A stretch of DNA of 64,000 nucleotides from assembly GCF_047675955.1 (NCBI RefSeq), contig NC_132910.1, positions 93,584,923-93,648,922 of the forward strand. The letters run 5' to 3'. The position numbers and the translations under genes are program-made. Numbering within the stretch: the first letter of the stretch is position 1; every line of letters starts with the position of its first letter. The notes beneath the pieces are model-generated. The model ran no database searches. It was not told the origin of the DNA and saw only the letters and a program-made list of their open reading frames with translations. The DNA comes from Chlorocebus sabaeus (Eukaryota; Chordata; Mammalia; Primates; Cercopithecidae). Positions 23,456 through 37,375 of the stretch are shown one piece after another.

Positions 23456-24904
23456 CATTTAATTTGGTTATTCAAAAGAAGTCAGCTAATCATTATTCAC
23501 ATATACTAATTAACATTTAACCTGAAAGTAGGCCAGTAATTATTATATATAATCATAAATGCTGGAGAAACTTTGTTCTGAGTTTCACTTAATAACAATA
23601 GTTTAGTCTTACTACATGTGCTCAGTCTTTATAAACTCTTGCATGAGTAGCATAATTATCTCCTTGCAATAAAAAAGCAAAAAATTATATTATTTCATAT
23701 CCATCTATAGATTGGAAACGTTGTCCCAACAAGTGAAAAAGTAAGTTTTGCTAGCAATTATGGAATTAAATAAAATGACATTTTGAGAGTTTTGGCAAGG
23801 AATGGCAAAGAGTCAATTTGAATCAGATTATTCCAAAAGGAAATAGAGCACCAGGTATTTATTTTTTTAAGACCCATATTTTAGCCAACTGGTATTTTTG
23901 AAGGCTATGTTGTTATTCAGTATTTAATAGTGCCTGATATATGGAAAGCACTCAGTAAGTAATTTGCAAATTAAATAAATTAGTGAATAAATGAATGAAT
24001 TGCTTTTTTGGTTTGTACCAGGGCTACTAAAATATGTTTGTGAATATTTTGCCACTTTTTCCATTCTTCAGTTGCATATTGCTGCTCCATAGACAGTCAA
24101 TGCTAAAGATTCATTTTCTTGGATTGTCTGTAGTAGGTTTCATTACTTTTATCTTCTCTTTCCAAAGCCTTTTGTGTCTTTGAAGATTGCTTGTCATACT
24201 GCTCTGTTGTTGCATTCAATTAAGCCTATAAAGCTTTGTACAACTGGCATGTAAAACTATGAAATTCTGCTCAACAGCTAAAGTGAAAGGGTATGATTTT
24301 ACCTCAAGTATCCTGAGAAGTGCTGAGTATTGGCACATTTGTGTCCCCCGCAGAAAGAACCTGAGAACAAGGTGTACCCGTGGAGAGAGCTGTGGGATAT
24401 CTACATTCCTGAATGCTTCTCCAGTAAGAAGTGAGAAGTTACACTGACACTGGTGTAGTAGTCTCTTAAGGATACTGACGAGTTGGTGGGAAGTTGGAAA
24501 GACACCAAATACAACCACAACATTGCTTCTAACAATCACAACACTATATTTTGACAAAAGCACAAATCAGTGAGAAATTTGCATGTTATTATTTATAGAA
24601 AATGACTCTGATTCTCAGTTTGTATTAGGATTAGAATGGATAGAGAGAAATGAACATGAATTTAGTGATCTGAGATTTTTCAGAAAACAGAATTTTTTTT
24701 CTGAGTGAGAATGCTCCCAGATAAAAGATAGTAAGTTAATGATGTCTTATTAACTCTTTGATTAGAATCTTACATTCTCAGTACCCCTCTTTAATTGTAC
24801 AATGTGAGAAAAATAATAATTACCTTCCATGTTTATGAGTACCATGGTTGAGATTCAGTAAATATTCAATGAATAGCTAACAAGCATTAAATATGTACTA
24901 GATA
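23456..24904. other. Unassigned sequence
   Basis: No gene recognised. A short MIR-like 3' tail (GGAAAGCACTCAGTAAGTAA) with an AATGAATG run lies near 23930-24000. The 115-codon antisense frame at 24216-24563 has no recognisable domain. Confidence 0.4.
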
Positions 24905-24975
24905 GATGTGAATACATACATATATATGCTTTTATATATTATAGATAAATATATATGTATAAACACATAAATATA
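24905..24975. repeat. AT-rich (TA)n/(CATA)n low-complexity tract
   Basis: Interleaved TACATA, TATATA and ATAAATA units. Confidence 0.75.
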
Positions 24976-25004
24976 CATCCTTCTATCCCTACAATTATCT
25001 TGTA

Positions 25005-25368
25005 TGTATTACAATAGTTCTTTACAGAACTACCTAAGACTGAGTAATTTATGAAGAAAAGAGGTTTAATTGATTCATATTTCCACAGGCTACAGGAAGC
25101 ATGGCTGGGAGACCTTGGGAAACTTATAATCATGGCAGAGCGGTGAAGGGGAAGCGAAGACATCTTACCATGGCAGAGCAGAGGAGAGAGAGAGTGAGAG
25201 AGAGAGAGAGCTAAGAGGGAAAGTGCCATACACCTTTAAACAACCATATCTCACTATCACAAAAACAGCAAGGGGGCAATCACCCCCATGATCCATTCAC
25301 TTCCCACCAGGTCCCTCACCCAACACTGGACATGAGATTTGGGTGAGACACAGAGCCAAGTCACATCA
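25005..25368 (-). mobile_element. MSTB-type LTR (MaLR)
   Basis: The + strand is the complement of an MST LTR: ACTACCTAAGACTGAGTAAT, GAAGAAAAGAGGTTTAATTG, 'ggaagcatggctgggagacc', 'cgaagacatcttaccatggc', a GA-rich block, 'ccatgatccattcacttccc', 'gacatgagatttgggtgaga' and TCACATCA at the end. A block is missing near the 3' end of the LTR (about 25015-25025). The GA tract at 25185-25210 is an expanded internal simple repeat. Confidence 0.88.
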
Positions 25369-26739
25369 TGGCACTTCGTGCTACCCAGTTCCTTTTTTCT
25401 TTTAAAAAACCCTTCCCTCTCTTCCATACTCAAGGACCCACAACCATTTGGGTCTTGCATTCATATCAGAGACATAAAATAGTACAGCAGGAAGAGGAGA
25501 ATTTTGTTCTTGAGTCAGAATATCATGGTTTTCTGGCTCATAGAAGAAAATTCATAAAATCAATCATATACCTGGCTCAGAGAAAAGTTATCTCTATTGC
25601 CTATTTCTAAATCTTACTGTGCTAAAATAGAGTATCTGTCAGCTTCCTACCCTCAAGTTGCATTTTTAAAAACATTCATCTATTACCTTTCGGCTGGGCC
25701 ATATTAGTTTGGTAAAAGGATGCAGGTGCATGATGGGGAATTAGCACATCATTAGAGGTTCCTTGTGCTAAATCACACATGGACTAAGTTTAGCTTAAGC
25801 ACAGTCACCAAAAACATCACTGAATACATTCCCCAATATTGGATTATTGCCACCACTGCCTGTTTTCCTGACTTTATTCTCTTCCTCATCAAATCTACCT
25901 TGTATTCCATTGACAGTTTACATTCTCCAATCTTCTCATATCTCTCTACTTAAAACTTCTTGGCTACTTATATATCTATTTATTTGCATAGAATTCTATA
26001 ATATACAAATTACTGTATTATATATATTATTTTACTTGATTGTCTGAAATAAAATGATGGGGAAATATGACATTATCCACAACAGAGGTCAAAGGGTAAA
26101 AAGTACCACTGCTAAAATTCTAACTCAAACCATTTAACTCTTGGACTGTTGCTTTCATCAACACCAAAAGCCTTAACAAGACTATCAAGACATTACAAAA
26201 TTTGGACTCATCCATTTCCAACATTATATCCAGCTATTTCCAGCTAAGTTTTCCACTCCAGTAAAGCTAGTCTTCCACAGTTACAAACTCATGGAGGGAA
26301 CTGGTTTCCTCCTCTATACTCTAATCTCAACATGGAATATTCTTCAGCCTCCTTACTCTGTCTCCTGAACTAAAATCTCTGACAATCCTCCGTCTGCTTA
26401 AGGTCTAATTAAAATCCCTCACTCCCTCCAAGTTTCCTCACACTGCCACAACCCATCATGGTCTCTCTTCCTTCAGAATTCTGTGCAGTTATTTTCTCTC
26501 TCATGCGGGCATTATGACTAGGCCCTACTAACATTAAATGCTGTCTTGAGTCACTTTCAGCCTTACCCTGGCCAGAGAAAGTTACTTGAAGCTTACAGAG
26601 TGAGTTTCTCCTGAAACACCATGTTATCATGTCACTTTCTGTTATGCTGTCACTGGGGGACAGAAAATTACCAATGTATCAACAGAATACTTTTCAAAAT
26701 TGTCAGAATTGAATATAACTACCTTCTCCTCAATAAAGT
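25369..26739. other. Unassigned sequence
   Basis: No gene or firm repeat. The segment 26140-26640 is CT-rich and may be a very old LINE remnant, but I cannot demonstrate it. Confidence 0.35.
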
Positions 26740-27015
26740 TTCCCTGACTCTTTCAGTAAGAATTCAACAAGTTTTCTCATATCGCCATAATAACTAGTAC
26801 ATGCTTCTCATACAGCACTTACTTCAACATGCTACCATACCTTTGTTTGTTTGTTTATACAGTGGTACCCTGCCTTCAGCTGCATAGCTCCCTAAAGGGA
26901 AGGCAGGTAACACTCATTGTGACCAACTATGAATGAAGATTCAAATAGGCAGGCCTCAGTGCATGTTTATTATGTGGCTGGGTGAAGGAATGCCTGGATG
27001 AATGAATGAATGAAA
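26740..27015 (+). repeat. L2 3' region
   Basis: Forward L2 pattern: 'aataaagtttccctgactct', a CACTTACTTC-type block, 'gtttgtttgtttatacagtg', then AAGGGAAGGCAGGTAACACT and a final GAATGAATGAATGAA run. Confidence 0.5.
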
Positions 27016-27649
27016 ATGTAGGTTTAGTTGAAACCAGAACAGTTTCCCTAAATAACATTTCGCTAGCACTGAGCATCTCAAGCTATCCAACAAGAGCACT
27101 GTTAATCCTTAAACTGGCTGAACTGATTTTCAATTCTTATAAAGAGCAAAAGAAGGAAAATTTACCATGAAACAAGGTTGCCCTTAGGAAATGTTAACCA
27201 CATTATTCGGCTCTGAGTTCAGTCCCAAATCCCGTTTGACACATATTGCAGTGAAATCGTGATGAGAGGCCAAACAAAAGGAAAAAAAGAAAAAAAGGGG
27301 GGGGGAATGAAGAACAAAAGTTTCCATTGGACAGAAAGAATAGATGGACTCACTCAAGAAAAGAAATCAAAACAAGAGTCACAGAAATGTTTTTTCAAAC
27401 TACAGAGGATTTTTGAAGACCTGGTGTCATTTTACAGATGAGAAGACTGAGGTCCAGGGTGGGTTGTGAGTTGACAAAGATTAATTAGCTAATTCTATAA
27501 GCCTTCTACTTTCTCCACCATACCTTACTATCTGTCTGATATATTTCTGTTGCTGCTATATCATGAATTTAAAAGTTCTACAAGGAAGACAATAATAATG
27601 TAAACACCTCTGAGTTCCTCACTCCTCATCAATATGATGAAATAATCAG
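27016..27649. other. Mostly unassigned sequence
   Basis: A MIR-like piece (TTTTACAGATGAGAAGACTG) sits at about 27425-27475 on the minus strand. The rest is unrecognised. An A/G-rich AAAGAAAAAAAGGGGGG stretch lies near 27285-27305. Confidence 0.4.
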
Positions 27650-27765
27650 AATAGGTAGTTCACAAAGCCTTTGTCAGTATTAAATGAGATAATGAGATGC
27701 GTGTAAAGTGCTTAGGATAGGGATGGCATACTGAAAACACTCAATGAATATTATTATTACTGGCT
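27650..27765 (+). repeat. MIR SINE 3' half
   Basis: Forward MIR tail: TATTAAATGAGATAATGAGA, GTAAAGTGCTTAGGATAGG, 'aacactcaatgaatattatt'. Confidence 0.6.
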
Positions 27766-28164
27766 AGTATCATCTGCTTCAATCTCATGCCCATGTCAAT
27801 ATAGATCGTCCTGAAAAGCTGACATGAAATCAGAACTAGTACAAACATGACATAGACAATGCCATGTCATAAAAAAGAAACTATGATAATTACACTCTAC
27901 CATTACACCCTTTTTACCCTCTGGTTGCTGTAAATATCACCTACCTACTCAAGTAACTCAAGGTTCTATGTGCAAAATCACATACTGTCTGTGCTCAGGT
28001 TATACTGAAGAGATTGAGTTCCTGCCTGTGCCCTTTCATAGCTGACACAAATACACCACGTTGTAGGGTCCACGTTCAAATGCATTTTAACTGGCCTAGA
28101 TATCTTTGTTGATTTCCCAATAGCCTACCTGTAACACTCCTGTATTTCCACTCAATATCTGCCT
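27766..28164. other. Unassigned sequence
   Basis: Nothing recognised. Confidence 0.4.
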
Positions 28165-28325
28165 GAGGCTAATTCATTTATTTAGTAAATATTTATTGAG
28201 CTTCTGATATGCACCAAATATTTACATGGTGCTGGGATATGGCAGTGAAAAAAGCAGGGAAACATTCCTGATCTAGTAGAATTGCATTCTAGTACAGGAA
28301 TGTTCCAGAATCGTAAAGGGCAGAA
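28165..28325 (-). repeat. L2 3' end
   Basis: Reverse-complement L2 terminus: TTTAGTAAATATTTATTGAG, CTTCTGATATGCACCAAATA, GGTGCTGGGATATGGCAGTG, AGAATTGCATTCTAGTACAG. Confidence 0.65.
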
Positions 28326-29639
28326 ATAAAAGTGCTTATTCTTTGGAAATGGTGTCTACTAAGCCCAAAGTACAACTTCACTTACATTTCAAGAAAAGGT
28401 ATTTTTTAAATAAAAAGTTGCCTTTTACCTCAACATGATGCAATCTACCTGGTAAGATCGTAGGCATGTCTTTCTATATTATGACCAATTGTTTTTCCTA
28501 ACATGCTTTTTAACTTCCTTCTCTGCAGCATGGATTCCACTTGAAAATAATATATAAAAAATGTAGTATGAGAAATATCTATTGACAATGGAGATAATAA
28601 TTATGGATAACTTAAAGTAGAAATACCAACGCCATAAAAGAAAATCATATAATCACATCACCAAGGGGGAAAAAAAAAGTCATTTATAAGGCCCTTTCAC
28701 TCACACCTTTTAAACCAAAAGCACACCTGTAGTTTGCAAAGACACTCAAGGATTTGCACTACAACCTATCATCTGATCCCTCTACACCCACTACAATACA
28801 CATATCAAACCCAAATCTAGAATGTTTAAATACAAGGAACAGTTCAAACATAATGGTATTTAACACACCTTCCAGATATCAGCAGAATGTGCTACATTTT
28901 CCATGGTAAGGTTTATGCTATTTGTAAACATTTTATTTAAAAAGCTATAAAGAAACTAGTAACTTGCAATAAGAGTAATGTGTCCATATCCACACACACA
29001 TAGGCATGTAAACATAAATATGTACATTTATTATAAATCTTACAGATACAGAGGTAGCACATAATTTACAAGTAATGAAGTATCCAATAGTCTACTAAAT
29101 TTCATATAGTCACTGATTGCTTAAATAATGCTTCCCTAGATTTGTGCCTATTCTTGTATCCATAACAATGTATAACTACAATTCAGCTATATGCACATTT
29201 TTTTGTGCTACTAAACACTTTTACATTTAATCTGCATGATCAACATACTGTTCATCATTTCCTTAAGTCTAGATAATCAAGAAAATAATAAATCAAGCCT
29301 TGATGTGTAGTGTTCAGTGTCTGTGGTGAAAATCCTCCTATCATATCCAATTTCAAATTACCAACATGAGATCACTGATGGCAGAGTTAGGAAGAGATAT
29401 TCAGTAAGGTACCATTGTATGTTTTTTCTGCCAAAAAAAAAAAAATTAGTTCATTTTTTAATGTCTAATTCTATGCTATTCTCTATGAACAACATACAAT
29501 CACATAACACAATTCCTGTCCTAGAAGGGTTTTTCTGTCTATTAGGTGAAATATAAATGGGAAGAGAAAGAAGAAAATAATTCACGGAGTCATGGACTGA
29601 GACTGGTTGTATTGTGAAAGGCATTTTACCATATGAAAG
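28326..29639. other. Unassigned AT-rich sequence
   Basis: No gene or repeat recognised. The A13 run near 29432 has no retrocopy attached. Confidence 0.4.
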
Positions 29640-29812
29640 TCAGCACAAAGTCCCAGCTTTATCATTTACCAATTGTAAGAACTTACGTGTTATTTCAGCC
29701 TTCAGTGCTAGCTTTTCTCATGTAAAAGGGGCATGATATATGTATCCATCTTTAGAATTGAGTTTGCTTTTGTGGGTTGTATAGAATAGTGCCTTGAACT
29801 TGATAAATGCTG
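29640..29812 (+). repeat. MIR SINE
   Basis: Forward MIR: 'agtcccagctttatcattta', CCAATTGTAAGAACTTACGT, CTTTTCTCATGTAAAAGGGG, then AATAGTGCCTTGAACTTGAT and 'aaatgctgg'. Confidence 0.6.
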
Positions 29813-29855
29813 GCTTTTTCTCTCTTATTCTGATTGGAAATCACTAATTTTTGGC

Positions 29856-30182
29856 TGTTGGTCAGAGGCTGCCCTCAGCTGCTAGAGGTAATCTGCAGTT
29901 CCTTCTTACATGGGTTCCCCAACATGGCTGTTTACTTTCTCAAAACTAGCAAAAGAGACTCCAGCAAGATGGATGCTATAATCTCATACAACATACACAT
30001 GTTACTTAACATGTTACACTAATGTAACCACGTATGTCCTGTCACCTTCTGCCAATTTCTGTTGGTTGGAAGAAAGTCACAGGTTCTACTCACAATCTAG
30101 GAGCAGGAAAACCACATAAAGGTGTGAACACTAGGAGCTGAGGATTATGGGAGCCATCTTAGGAGTTTGTCTGCCATATAGG
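29856..30182 (+). repeat. Old interspersed repeat, family not assigned
   Basis: Block order is GAGGCTGCCCTCAGCTGCTA, 'catgggttccccaacatggc', TCCAGCAAGATGGATGCTAT, 'ttggttggaagaaagtcaca', 'aaaggtgtgaacactaggag' and GGGAGCCATCTTAGGAGTTT. It resembles a mammal-wide repeat ending in a CCATCTTAG...CTGCC motif, but I cannot name it firmly. Confidence 0.4.
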
Positions 30183-30415
30183 TAATGATGTTTATTTTGT
30201 GAATGACACAAAAGTTGAATATGTGAGGGGCATCAGGCTGAGATTGGCTGATGAATTTACCTCATCTTCATCACAGAAAATCTTGTCAACAAGATGGATA
30301 CATTCTACGGGCTTTCTTCCTTGAGTGATGCTTAAACTGGTGATGATGAGATTTGCCTTGTGACTATCTTATTTCTTTTCTATGAATGTCCAACTCCTCT
30401 CTGATTGTTAGATGC
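30183..30415. other. Unassigned sequence
   Basis: Nothing recognised. Confidence 0.4.
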
Positions 30416-30816
30416 TGTATTTGTCCGCTAGGACTGCTTAACGCAATATCAAATATGGGGTGACTTAACAGAAATTTATCCTCTCATAGTTCTGAAAGCT
30501 AGAAGTCCAAAATCAAGGAGTTGGCAGGTTGGTCTTCTCCTGAGACCTCTCTCCTTGGCTAAAAGATGGCTGTCTTCTTCCTGTATCTTCCCATGGTATT
30601 TTCTCTGTGAGCACAGACATCCCTGGTCTCTCTTTGTGTGTTCGAATTTCCTCTTCTTATAAGGACACGAGTCAGATTGGATTAGGGACCACACTGTTGG
30701 CTTCATTTTAACTTAATCACCTCTTCAACCCTTATCTCCAAATATAGCCATCTTCTGAGGTACTGGGGGTTAGGGATTTAATATATGAATGGGGAGATAT
30801 ATTTCAGCCCGTAACA
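30416..30816 (-). mobile_element. MLT1B/C-type solo LTR (MaLR)
   Basis: The + strand runs from TGTATTTGTCCGCTAGGACT to TTTCAGCCCGTAACA, the complement of a complete MLT1 LTR with TG...CA ends. Internal blocks include 'ctcatagttctgaaagctag', 'cttataaggacacgagtcag' and CCAAATATAGCCATCTTCTG. A candidate 5-bp target duplication has one mismatch (GATGC 30411-30415, AATGC 30817-30821). No internal retroviral sequence adjoins. Confidence 0.9.
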
Positions 30817-31184
30817 AATGCTGTCCTTTAGAAATATTACAACATGAATGAGCTTACGATTGGACCTCACTTTACTGTTACAACTTTTTAAAGTGATTTA
30901 ACCATCTTGACTGTGTGATCCATTACATTTTCATGTGAAATTTTAAGTCTCAGAGATAAATTATAGTCCTCTTAAATTTCAGTTCCCAGGCAATCTGTTA
31001 CTGTGGTCTCTTGTAACTAAAAAGTAAATATGTTTTATGGTCTATTTCTACCAAAAAAGACAAACATACATACAAACAATAACCACAATTTTGCTAAACC
31101 CAATGTGTCAAACATTGTATTGAACATCTGACTTCATTTATTTAATAGAATGGAGTTCCTAAAACAAAGTCTACATGTTCTCTA
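30817..31184. other. Unassigned sequence
   Basis: Nothing recognised. Confidence 0.4.
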
Positions 31185-31405
31185 CTTTCACACAGCCAAC
31201 ATTTAAATGGGGAAGTAGGGAGGGAAGCAAGTGTTAAATAGGCAAACAAATAAATGCATATCACATTTGTAATGTGAGTTATAAAAAGTGATAAATGCTG
31301 TGAAGGAGATAATGTCAGTGGATTAACAGGAGAAGAAACTTGTTTTATACAGAGTGGTCAAAGATGGCCTTTCAGAGTTAGAGACATCTCATTCAAAGCA
31401 TAAGA
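31185..31405 (-). repeat. L2 fragment
   Basis: Reverse-complement L2: 'taaataggcaaacaaataaa', 'gagttataaaaagtgataaa', TGCTGTGAAGGAGATAA, 'cagagtggtcaaagatggcc'. Confidence 0.55.
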
Positions 31406-31407
31406 AA

Positions 31408-32338
<931 letters not shown>

Positions 32339-32564
32339 TAGAAACCAGCACAAATGCAGGGACCCCCAAGGGAAGATACACAGACTTTGCTCTGTTTGAG
32401 AACCTGAAAATACAGCACAGAGGAAATGGGGTGGAGGGAGCTGTGGAATGAAAATAGTCCAGCTCTTTTTGGTGCCATCAAGTAGCTGACACATACAGGA
32501 ATTACTCAGGAGAGCACTGTGGTTGAGAAAGTAGGCCCCAGCCCTAGAAGACTGGGTAGGGAGA

Positions 32565-32735
32565 AAATCCTTAGATTCAAATCCCATCTTTGCCACTTAC
32601 TAGCTGTGCTAGCTAAGATTCAATTTTCTAACATCAAAAGCAGCAAAGGGTTATTGCATTTGTAGACTACATGAGTTCAACAATGTTAGGTACTTAGTAT
32701 CTATCACATTGTGCTCAGCAAATATTAGCAGTCTT
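32565..32735 (+). repeat. MIR SINE
   Basis: Forward MIR: TTAGATTCAAATCCCATCTT, TGCCACTTACTAGCTGTGCT, a diverged middle, and a 'gctcagcaaatattagcag' tail. Confidence 0.62.
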
Positions 32736-35194
32736 AACATGAAACAACCCAACATATAATTTTCTCTCTTTATGTTGCTTCCTGTTTTAAACATGCATCT
32801 GAAGAGATAATTCTAATAGTTAAATTTTCTTAAGAATCTCTAATTAAGAGATATAGTTTATTTGAGAGAACTGAGAATTAAAGACTACACACAACAGCTG
32901 TGGTGAAAATCTAGGTGTTAGTTCTACTCAGAAAAATGATCCCAACATAGGTTACAAAGAACGTGTTCATGTGGTCCATTTTTGGTGTTCAAATATTACA
33001 AGAAGACAAAACATGTATTGAAAATCAGATTTTTCTCTTGTTAGCTTCACCTCCTCCCCCAAAATGCAAGACATTTTTGAAGGCTTAGAAAAGGCAGAAT
33101 CTATTCCATTTTACTGGATAAAGTTAAATCTGACAGAGAGAGATACATTAAGTAAATTGAGTCAAAATCATTTAATCCACTTCCCACACAATTTCAGCTT
33201 CTGTAGTAGATTACAAAGTACTATTTCCTAACTCATCAGGCTTGATACATGCATTGTTATATGGAACTATATCTTATTACATGGAGTCTGGCCCAGGTGC
33301 AGGACATGTCCTAATTGTACAATATGTATAGGATTTATCCTTAGAGCAAAGTGTAACTTAGAACTCTTCTCTCACTTTGTCTTTGTGAGATTTCCAGAAG
33401 AAATATGTCAGAAATACATGTGGACTTATTTCTTGAAGGGGCAAAAGAGTGGCATGTCTTGTCATTATTTGGGGGTATAAAGAACAGGATGAATAGCAGA
33501 GAAAAATGCATCAGGTTAAAAAATATACTTTTGTTTACTCTTTGCCGAAAGGATATAAAATCCAGAAGGACAAAAATAAGTACATATTTTATATTTCTCA
33601 AAAAGCTTTAGAGGCTTTTTCTCCAAGTTTCGTGCTACACAAGAAAAGCACTCAAGTATTTCTACACAGCTGTTATCTCTCCGATTCAGCTTCCCAAGTC
33701 CTACTGGAAATCAAGGGCAAGCAAACAAACTACCCAGGTTACTGTTAGATTAATAGGTTATTGATTGATATGCTATCTTTCAAATCATCAAGGTTAATGG
33801 ACAACAATTATCCATGAACTTTGGGTTACCAAGAAATAGATTCTTGGAAAGTTCCATTCTTTCCATTATCATTATTTCCAATAATTCATTTTCCTTCAGA
33901 ATACCTGATGGGAAAACAGAGCACTACAACTATTGTAAATTGAGCATCAGTATAGGCATATTGTTTTGCATATGAGATTATCCCAGAGGCCTGTAATGAG
34001 AAGACTCCTATACCATCTGATCCTGAATTCACAGGGGTAGGGAATGGTGCTGTAGACGCTACTTAGAAAATACAAGAGGTAACTGCTGGCATGAGAGAGG
34101 CTTACCGTCTTGTTCAATTGTGTTACACAGAAGAAAATTAATCACAGCGAGGAAAAAAACCTACTTAAAAAATATATATATGTGCTACAACTGTGCATTG
34201 TAGGAGCCAGCAACTGCTGTATTAGCCAGCAATTTGGCATGCACATGCTGTACTGCTGCTTCTCTTCCCAAACACATTACACCTGCTGCTGCCAATTTGT
34301 TCTTACTGTAAAAACCCTAGTGGTCTTGAACACCTTCTCCACTCATTTCCCTAATCTGCTGAAAACATAATCATCTAACGGATAAAAAAAAATAAATCTA
34401 CTCACAAATGACTATAGGTTGTAAAAAAGTAAATGTTACTAAAGTATAAATTAGTTTTCAAAGGTCCAGGAGTGGACCTAGAATTTGTATCCTACATTTA
34501 TTAAAGCTGTCAAGTGAAGCCACAGAAATATATAAGAGAAAGGAGCATAGGCAGTTTTATTTTTCCTCTACCTAGGTTCTGTTCAAGTGGGTGGCAAAAA
34601 CCTAGGTAACTAGAGGTCTATGAAACTTTCAGTAATATGCTCAAACAATATTTTCCTGTGTGTGTGGGAGAAGTTGGGCTGAAAAGATGCAAATTGAAAT
34701 TTATGTCACCTGGAACTCAAGATGTTCCAGGAAGAATTCAATGACTCATGAAGGGGATGGTGCTAGCTATGAATAGTAGCTTAATCAATCTATGAAGAAA
34801 ATGGTCTAACCAAAGAGGAAAGGAGGTCTTTTGTAAAAATCTTGCAATAATGAGTTTGGAGGGTATGAAATCAAACTCTCATGAAATGGGCATGGGCCAG
34901 GCCACTCACTGGATTCACAGTGCAGCTTCCCCATCTGGCAGTTTCCGCACTTGCTGATCTGTGGCTGCTAAATTCAAGTCAGAAACAAACAACTGAACAA
35001 CTGCCCCCGTAAGTTCCCTATAAAACCAATATGATTAATACAGTCCCCATGAGCATGTCTAACACACTGAAAGCTTGGCATTTTGCTTACTGCATGTCCT
35101 GCTATTGATGCTCCACCAATGTATAATTTTTTCTAACCAAAAATTAATGACAATTTATATTGAGTTTTATATGTAAAATGCAGAGAATGAATTG
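32736..35194. other. Unassigned sequence
   Basis: About 2.4 kb without a recognised repeat or gene. Open frames of 68-86 codons (33341-33748, 34110-34370) overlap on both strands and show no domain. Confidence 0.4.
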
Positions 35195-35320
35195 CTAAGA
35201 CTGAGTCTCACCTTTACTAATTGATTACCTGTGTGACCTCAAGGAAATCTGAACTCTGAACCTCAATTTCTTTGTCATAAAAATGGATATAAGAATAACA
35301 TTGTATCTCTTACCCCCAAT
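35195..35320 (+). repeat. MIR SINE fragment
   Basis: Forward MIR: ACTGAGTCTCACCTTTACTA, GATTACCTGTGTGACCTCAA, then CCTCAATTTCTTTGTCATAA and 'aaatggatataagaataac'. Confidence 0.58.
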
Positions 35321-36309
35321 GATCAAATAAAATACATGTGTATCCCCAATGTTGCTAGCCATGCCAATTTTACATTTCAAATGGGGTCAAATTTATCTTT
35401 AGGTCAAAACTACAGTAACTTTGATACCTTACCTGCCTACCCAAGAAAATAGCCCCTGTCACAGATGCGGTCACCTATGTTTTGAGAATCTAGAAAAGGG
35501 ACTTCACCAACTGCAGTTATTCTTCCCTTTTCTTTCCTGCCCCACTTACCTCTCCTGCTGGCTAAATCCTGCTAGGAAAAGGTAGCCTTGCCCCCACTGT
35601 GCAGCAATTATTTTGAGCTTTCTCTCTCTTTCCATAAAGTATCAACCCAGGCAATAGAGCAGAATGGAAAAGAAATGCCTTGCCACCCCGTCCAACCGTC
35701 TGGCTTCTCCAGTCCCTCACCTCAAGCAAACCTCATCAAGGTTTTCCAATTTCCAGACACAGGTCCTGAGCAACTATGTGAATACAAACAAACACTGGTG
35801 ATGACTGTAAGGTGGGTGCAATATACAAATAGCACACGAAGCTGAAATGCCTGTTTATGTGTGGATGCACTCATTTACTCAACGAATATTTAATTTAACA
35901 AGTATATTGAACTATCTACATGTGTAGAGTGGAATCAAGAAACAATATTACTTGGCTCATAAAGTAACTTTCAATTCTACTTTTTTTTGGGTAATCCTTT
36001 CTTCCCCCAAATTGTATCTTAGAAAGTTCCCATAGCCTTTTCCATTTTTTTTTCTGATATTAACACTGGCATTATTAGATATTATATAATTAATTTAATA
36101 ATTAAATAATTCTATTACAATCAAAATTAAAACTTCAATCTCTCAGTAAGTTTAATTTTCTCTTCATCCCTCTCCAGCTCTCACCTCAGCCTTAGAAACC
36201 TCTGGGGGAAAAGGAGGGTATAGGTTTTGTCTTTGGCCCTTCTTATTCTATATGCCCTGTACTCTCCTTTTATAACAGGGAGCAAGTATAAAGGAAAAGA
36301 GAATAAGAG
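35321..36309. other. Unassigned sequence
   Basis: No element recognised. An AT-only stretch lies at about 36075-36115. The 85-codon frame at 35588-35845 has no recognisable family. Confidence 0.4.
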
Positions 36310-36329
36310 TTTTTTTTTTCTTTTCTATA

Positions 36330-37375
36330 TAACATTTTTATAAATATATCTTTTTATTTTAGAGCAGTTTTAGATCATCAGAATAACTGTTAAGATAGTA
36401 AAGAGAGTTCCCATAAATCCCATACCCAGTTTCTAGTCTTACCAACATATTTCATTCATATGGCTCATATGTTATAATTAGGAACATTATTATTATCTAC
36501 ACTGATGAACATTGATACTCTATTATTATCTAAAGTTCAGACTTTATGCAGATTTTCTTAGTTCATTTCTCTGTTTTAGGATTCCATCCCACACACCTTA
36601 TTTCATTTAGACATTGTATCTCCTTAGGATCCTCTTGTCTGTGACTTTCTCAGACTTTTTCAGTTTTCTATGACAAGTTTTAGGACTGGTCAATTATTTT
36701 GTAGAGTGTCTCTCAACTGAGATTTGTCTGATGTTTTTCTCATAATCAAACCAGGATTTGGGGAGGAAGTCCACAGAAATGGAGTGTCATTCTCATCACA
36801 TCATGTCAAAGGTACATATTATCAGTATGACATATCACTATTGATTTGACCTTCATCACCTGGATGAGGCACTTTTTGTCAGGTTTCTCTGAAGTTATCC
36901 TTCTTTTCTTCTTTCCCTATGGTAGTTTTTTTGGGGAAAAAAAAGTCACTAAGTGCAGACCATATTAAGAGTGGGACTTATGCTCCACCTCCTTGAGGGC
37001 AGAGTATCTACACAAATTATTTAGAATTTTGCTATATGAGAGACTTAGCTACTCTCCCACATTTATTTATTTATTCAGTCAGTTACTCATAACTGTATGG
37101 AATCATGAGTACTTACTTTAAACTTTGAGTTATAAGCCAATTACTTCATTTTGTTGCTAAAATGCTTCCAGCTTTGACCATTGAGAGTTCTTTCAGTTGG
37201 CTCCTGGACTCCTTTGACACACCCGTAGCATTGTGTGTGTGGTGGTGGGGGAGGAATGAAGGGATGGGATTGCTGTTGTTGTTGTGTGGTGTTGGTGGTG
37301 GTATCACTTTCTCACTTTCTGGAAGCAGGAGATGCTCAGGGCCTATTTTATGCATTCACTGTCTTAGCCCTAGGC
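36330..37375 (-). mobile_element. L1M (L1MC-L1ME type) 3' UTR, antisense
   Basis: The + strand carries the complement of the long L1M 3' UTR: TTTTAGAGCAGTTTTAGATC, 'gcagattttcttagttcatt', TATCTCCTTAGGATCCTCTT, GATTTGTCTGATGTTTTTCT, 'tctcatcacatcatgtcaaa', ATGCTCCACCTCCTTGAGGG and 'tctttcagttggctcctgga'. Only noncoding LINE sequence is present, broken by a GT/GGT-rich insertion at about 37228-37310. Confidence 0.75.
37228..37310. repeat. (GT)n/(GGT)n/(TTG)n low-complexity tract
   Basis: TGTGTGTGTGG is followed by GGTGG and TTGTTGTTG units. It gives the Gly/Leu/Val-rich part of an open frame and explains that frame's odd composition. Confidence 0.8.

Noticed and set aside
24216..24563. 115-codon antisense frame
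   Set aside because: No recognisable family and a partly overlapping frame on the other strand. Its length is within what chance gives over 64 kb.
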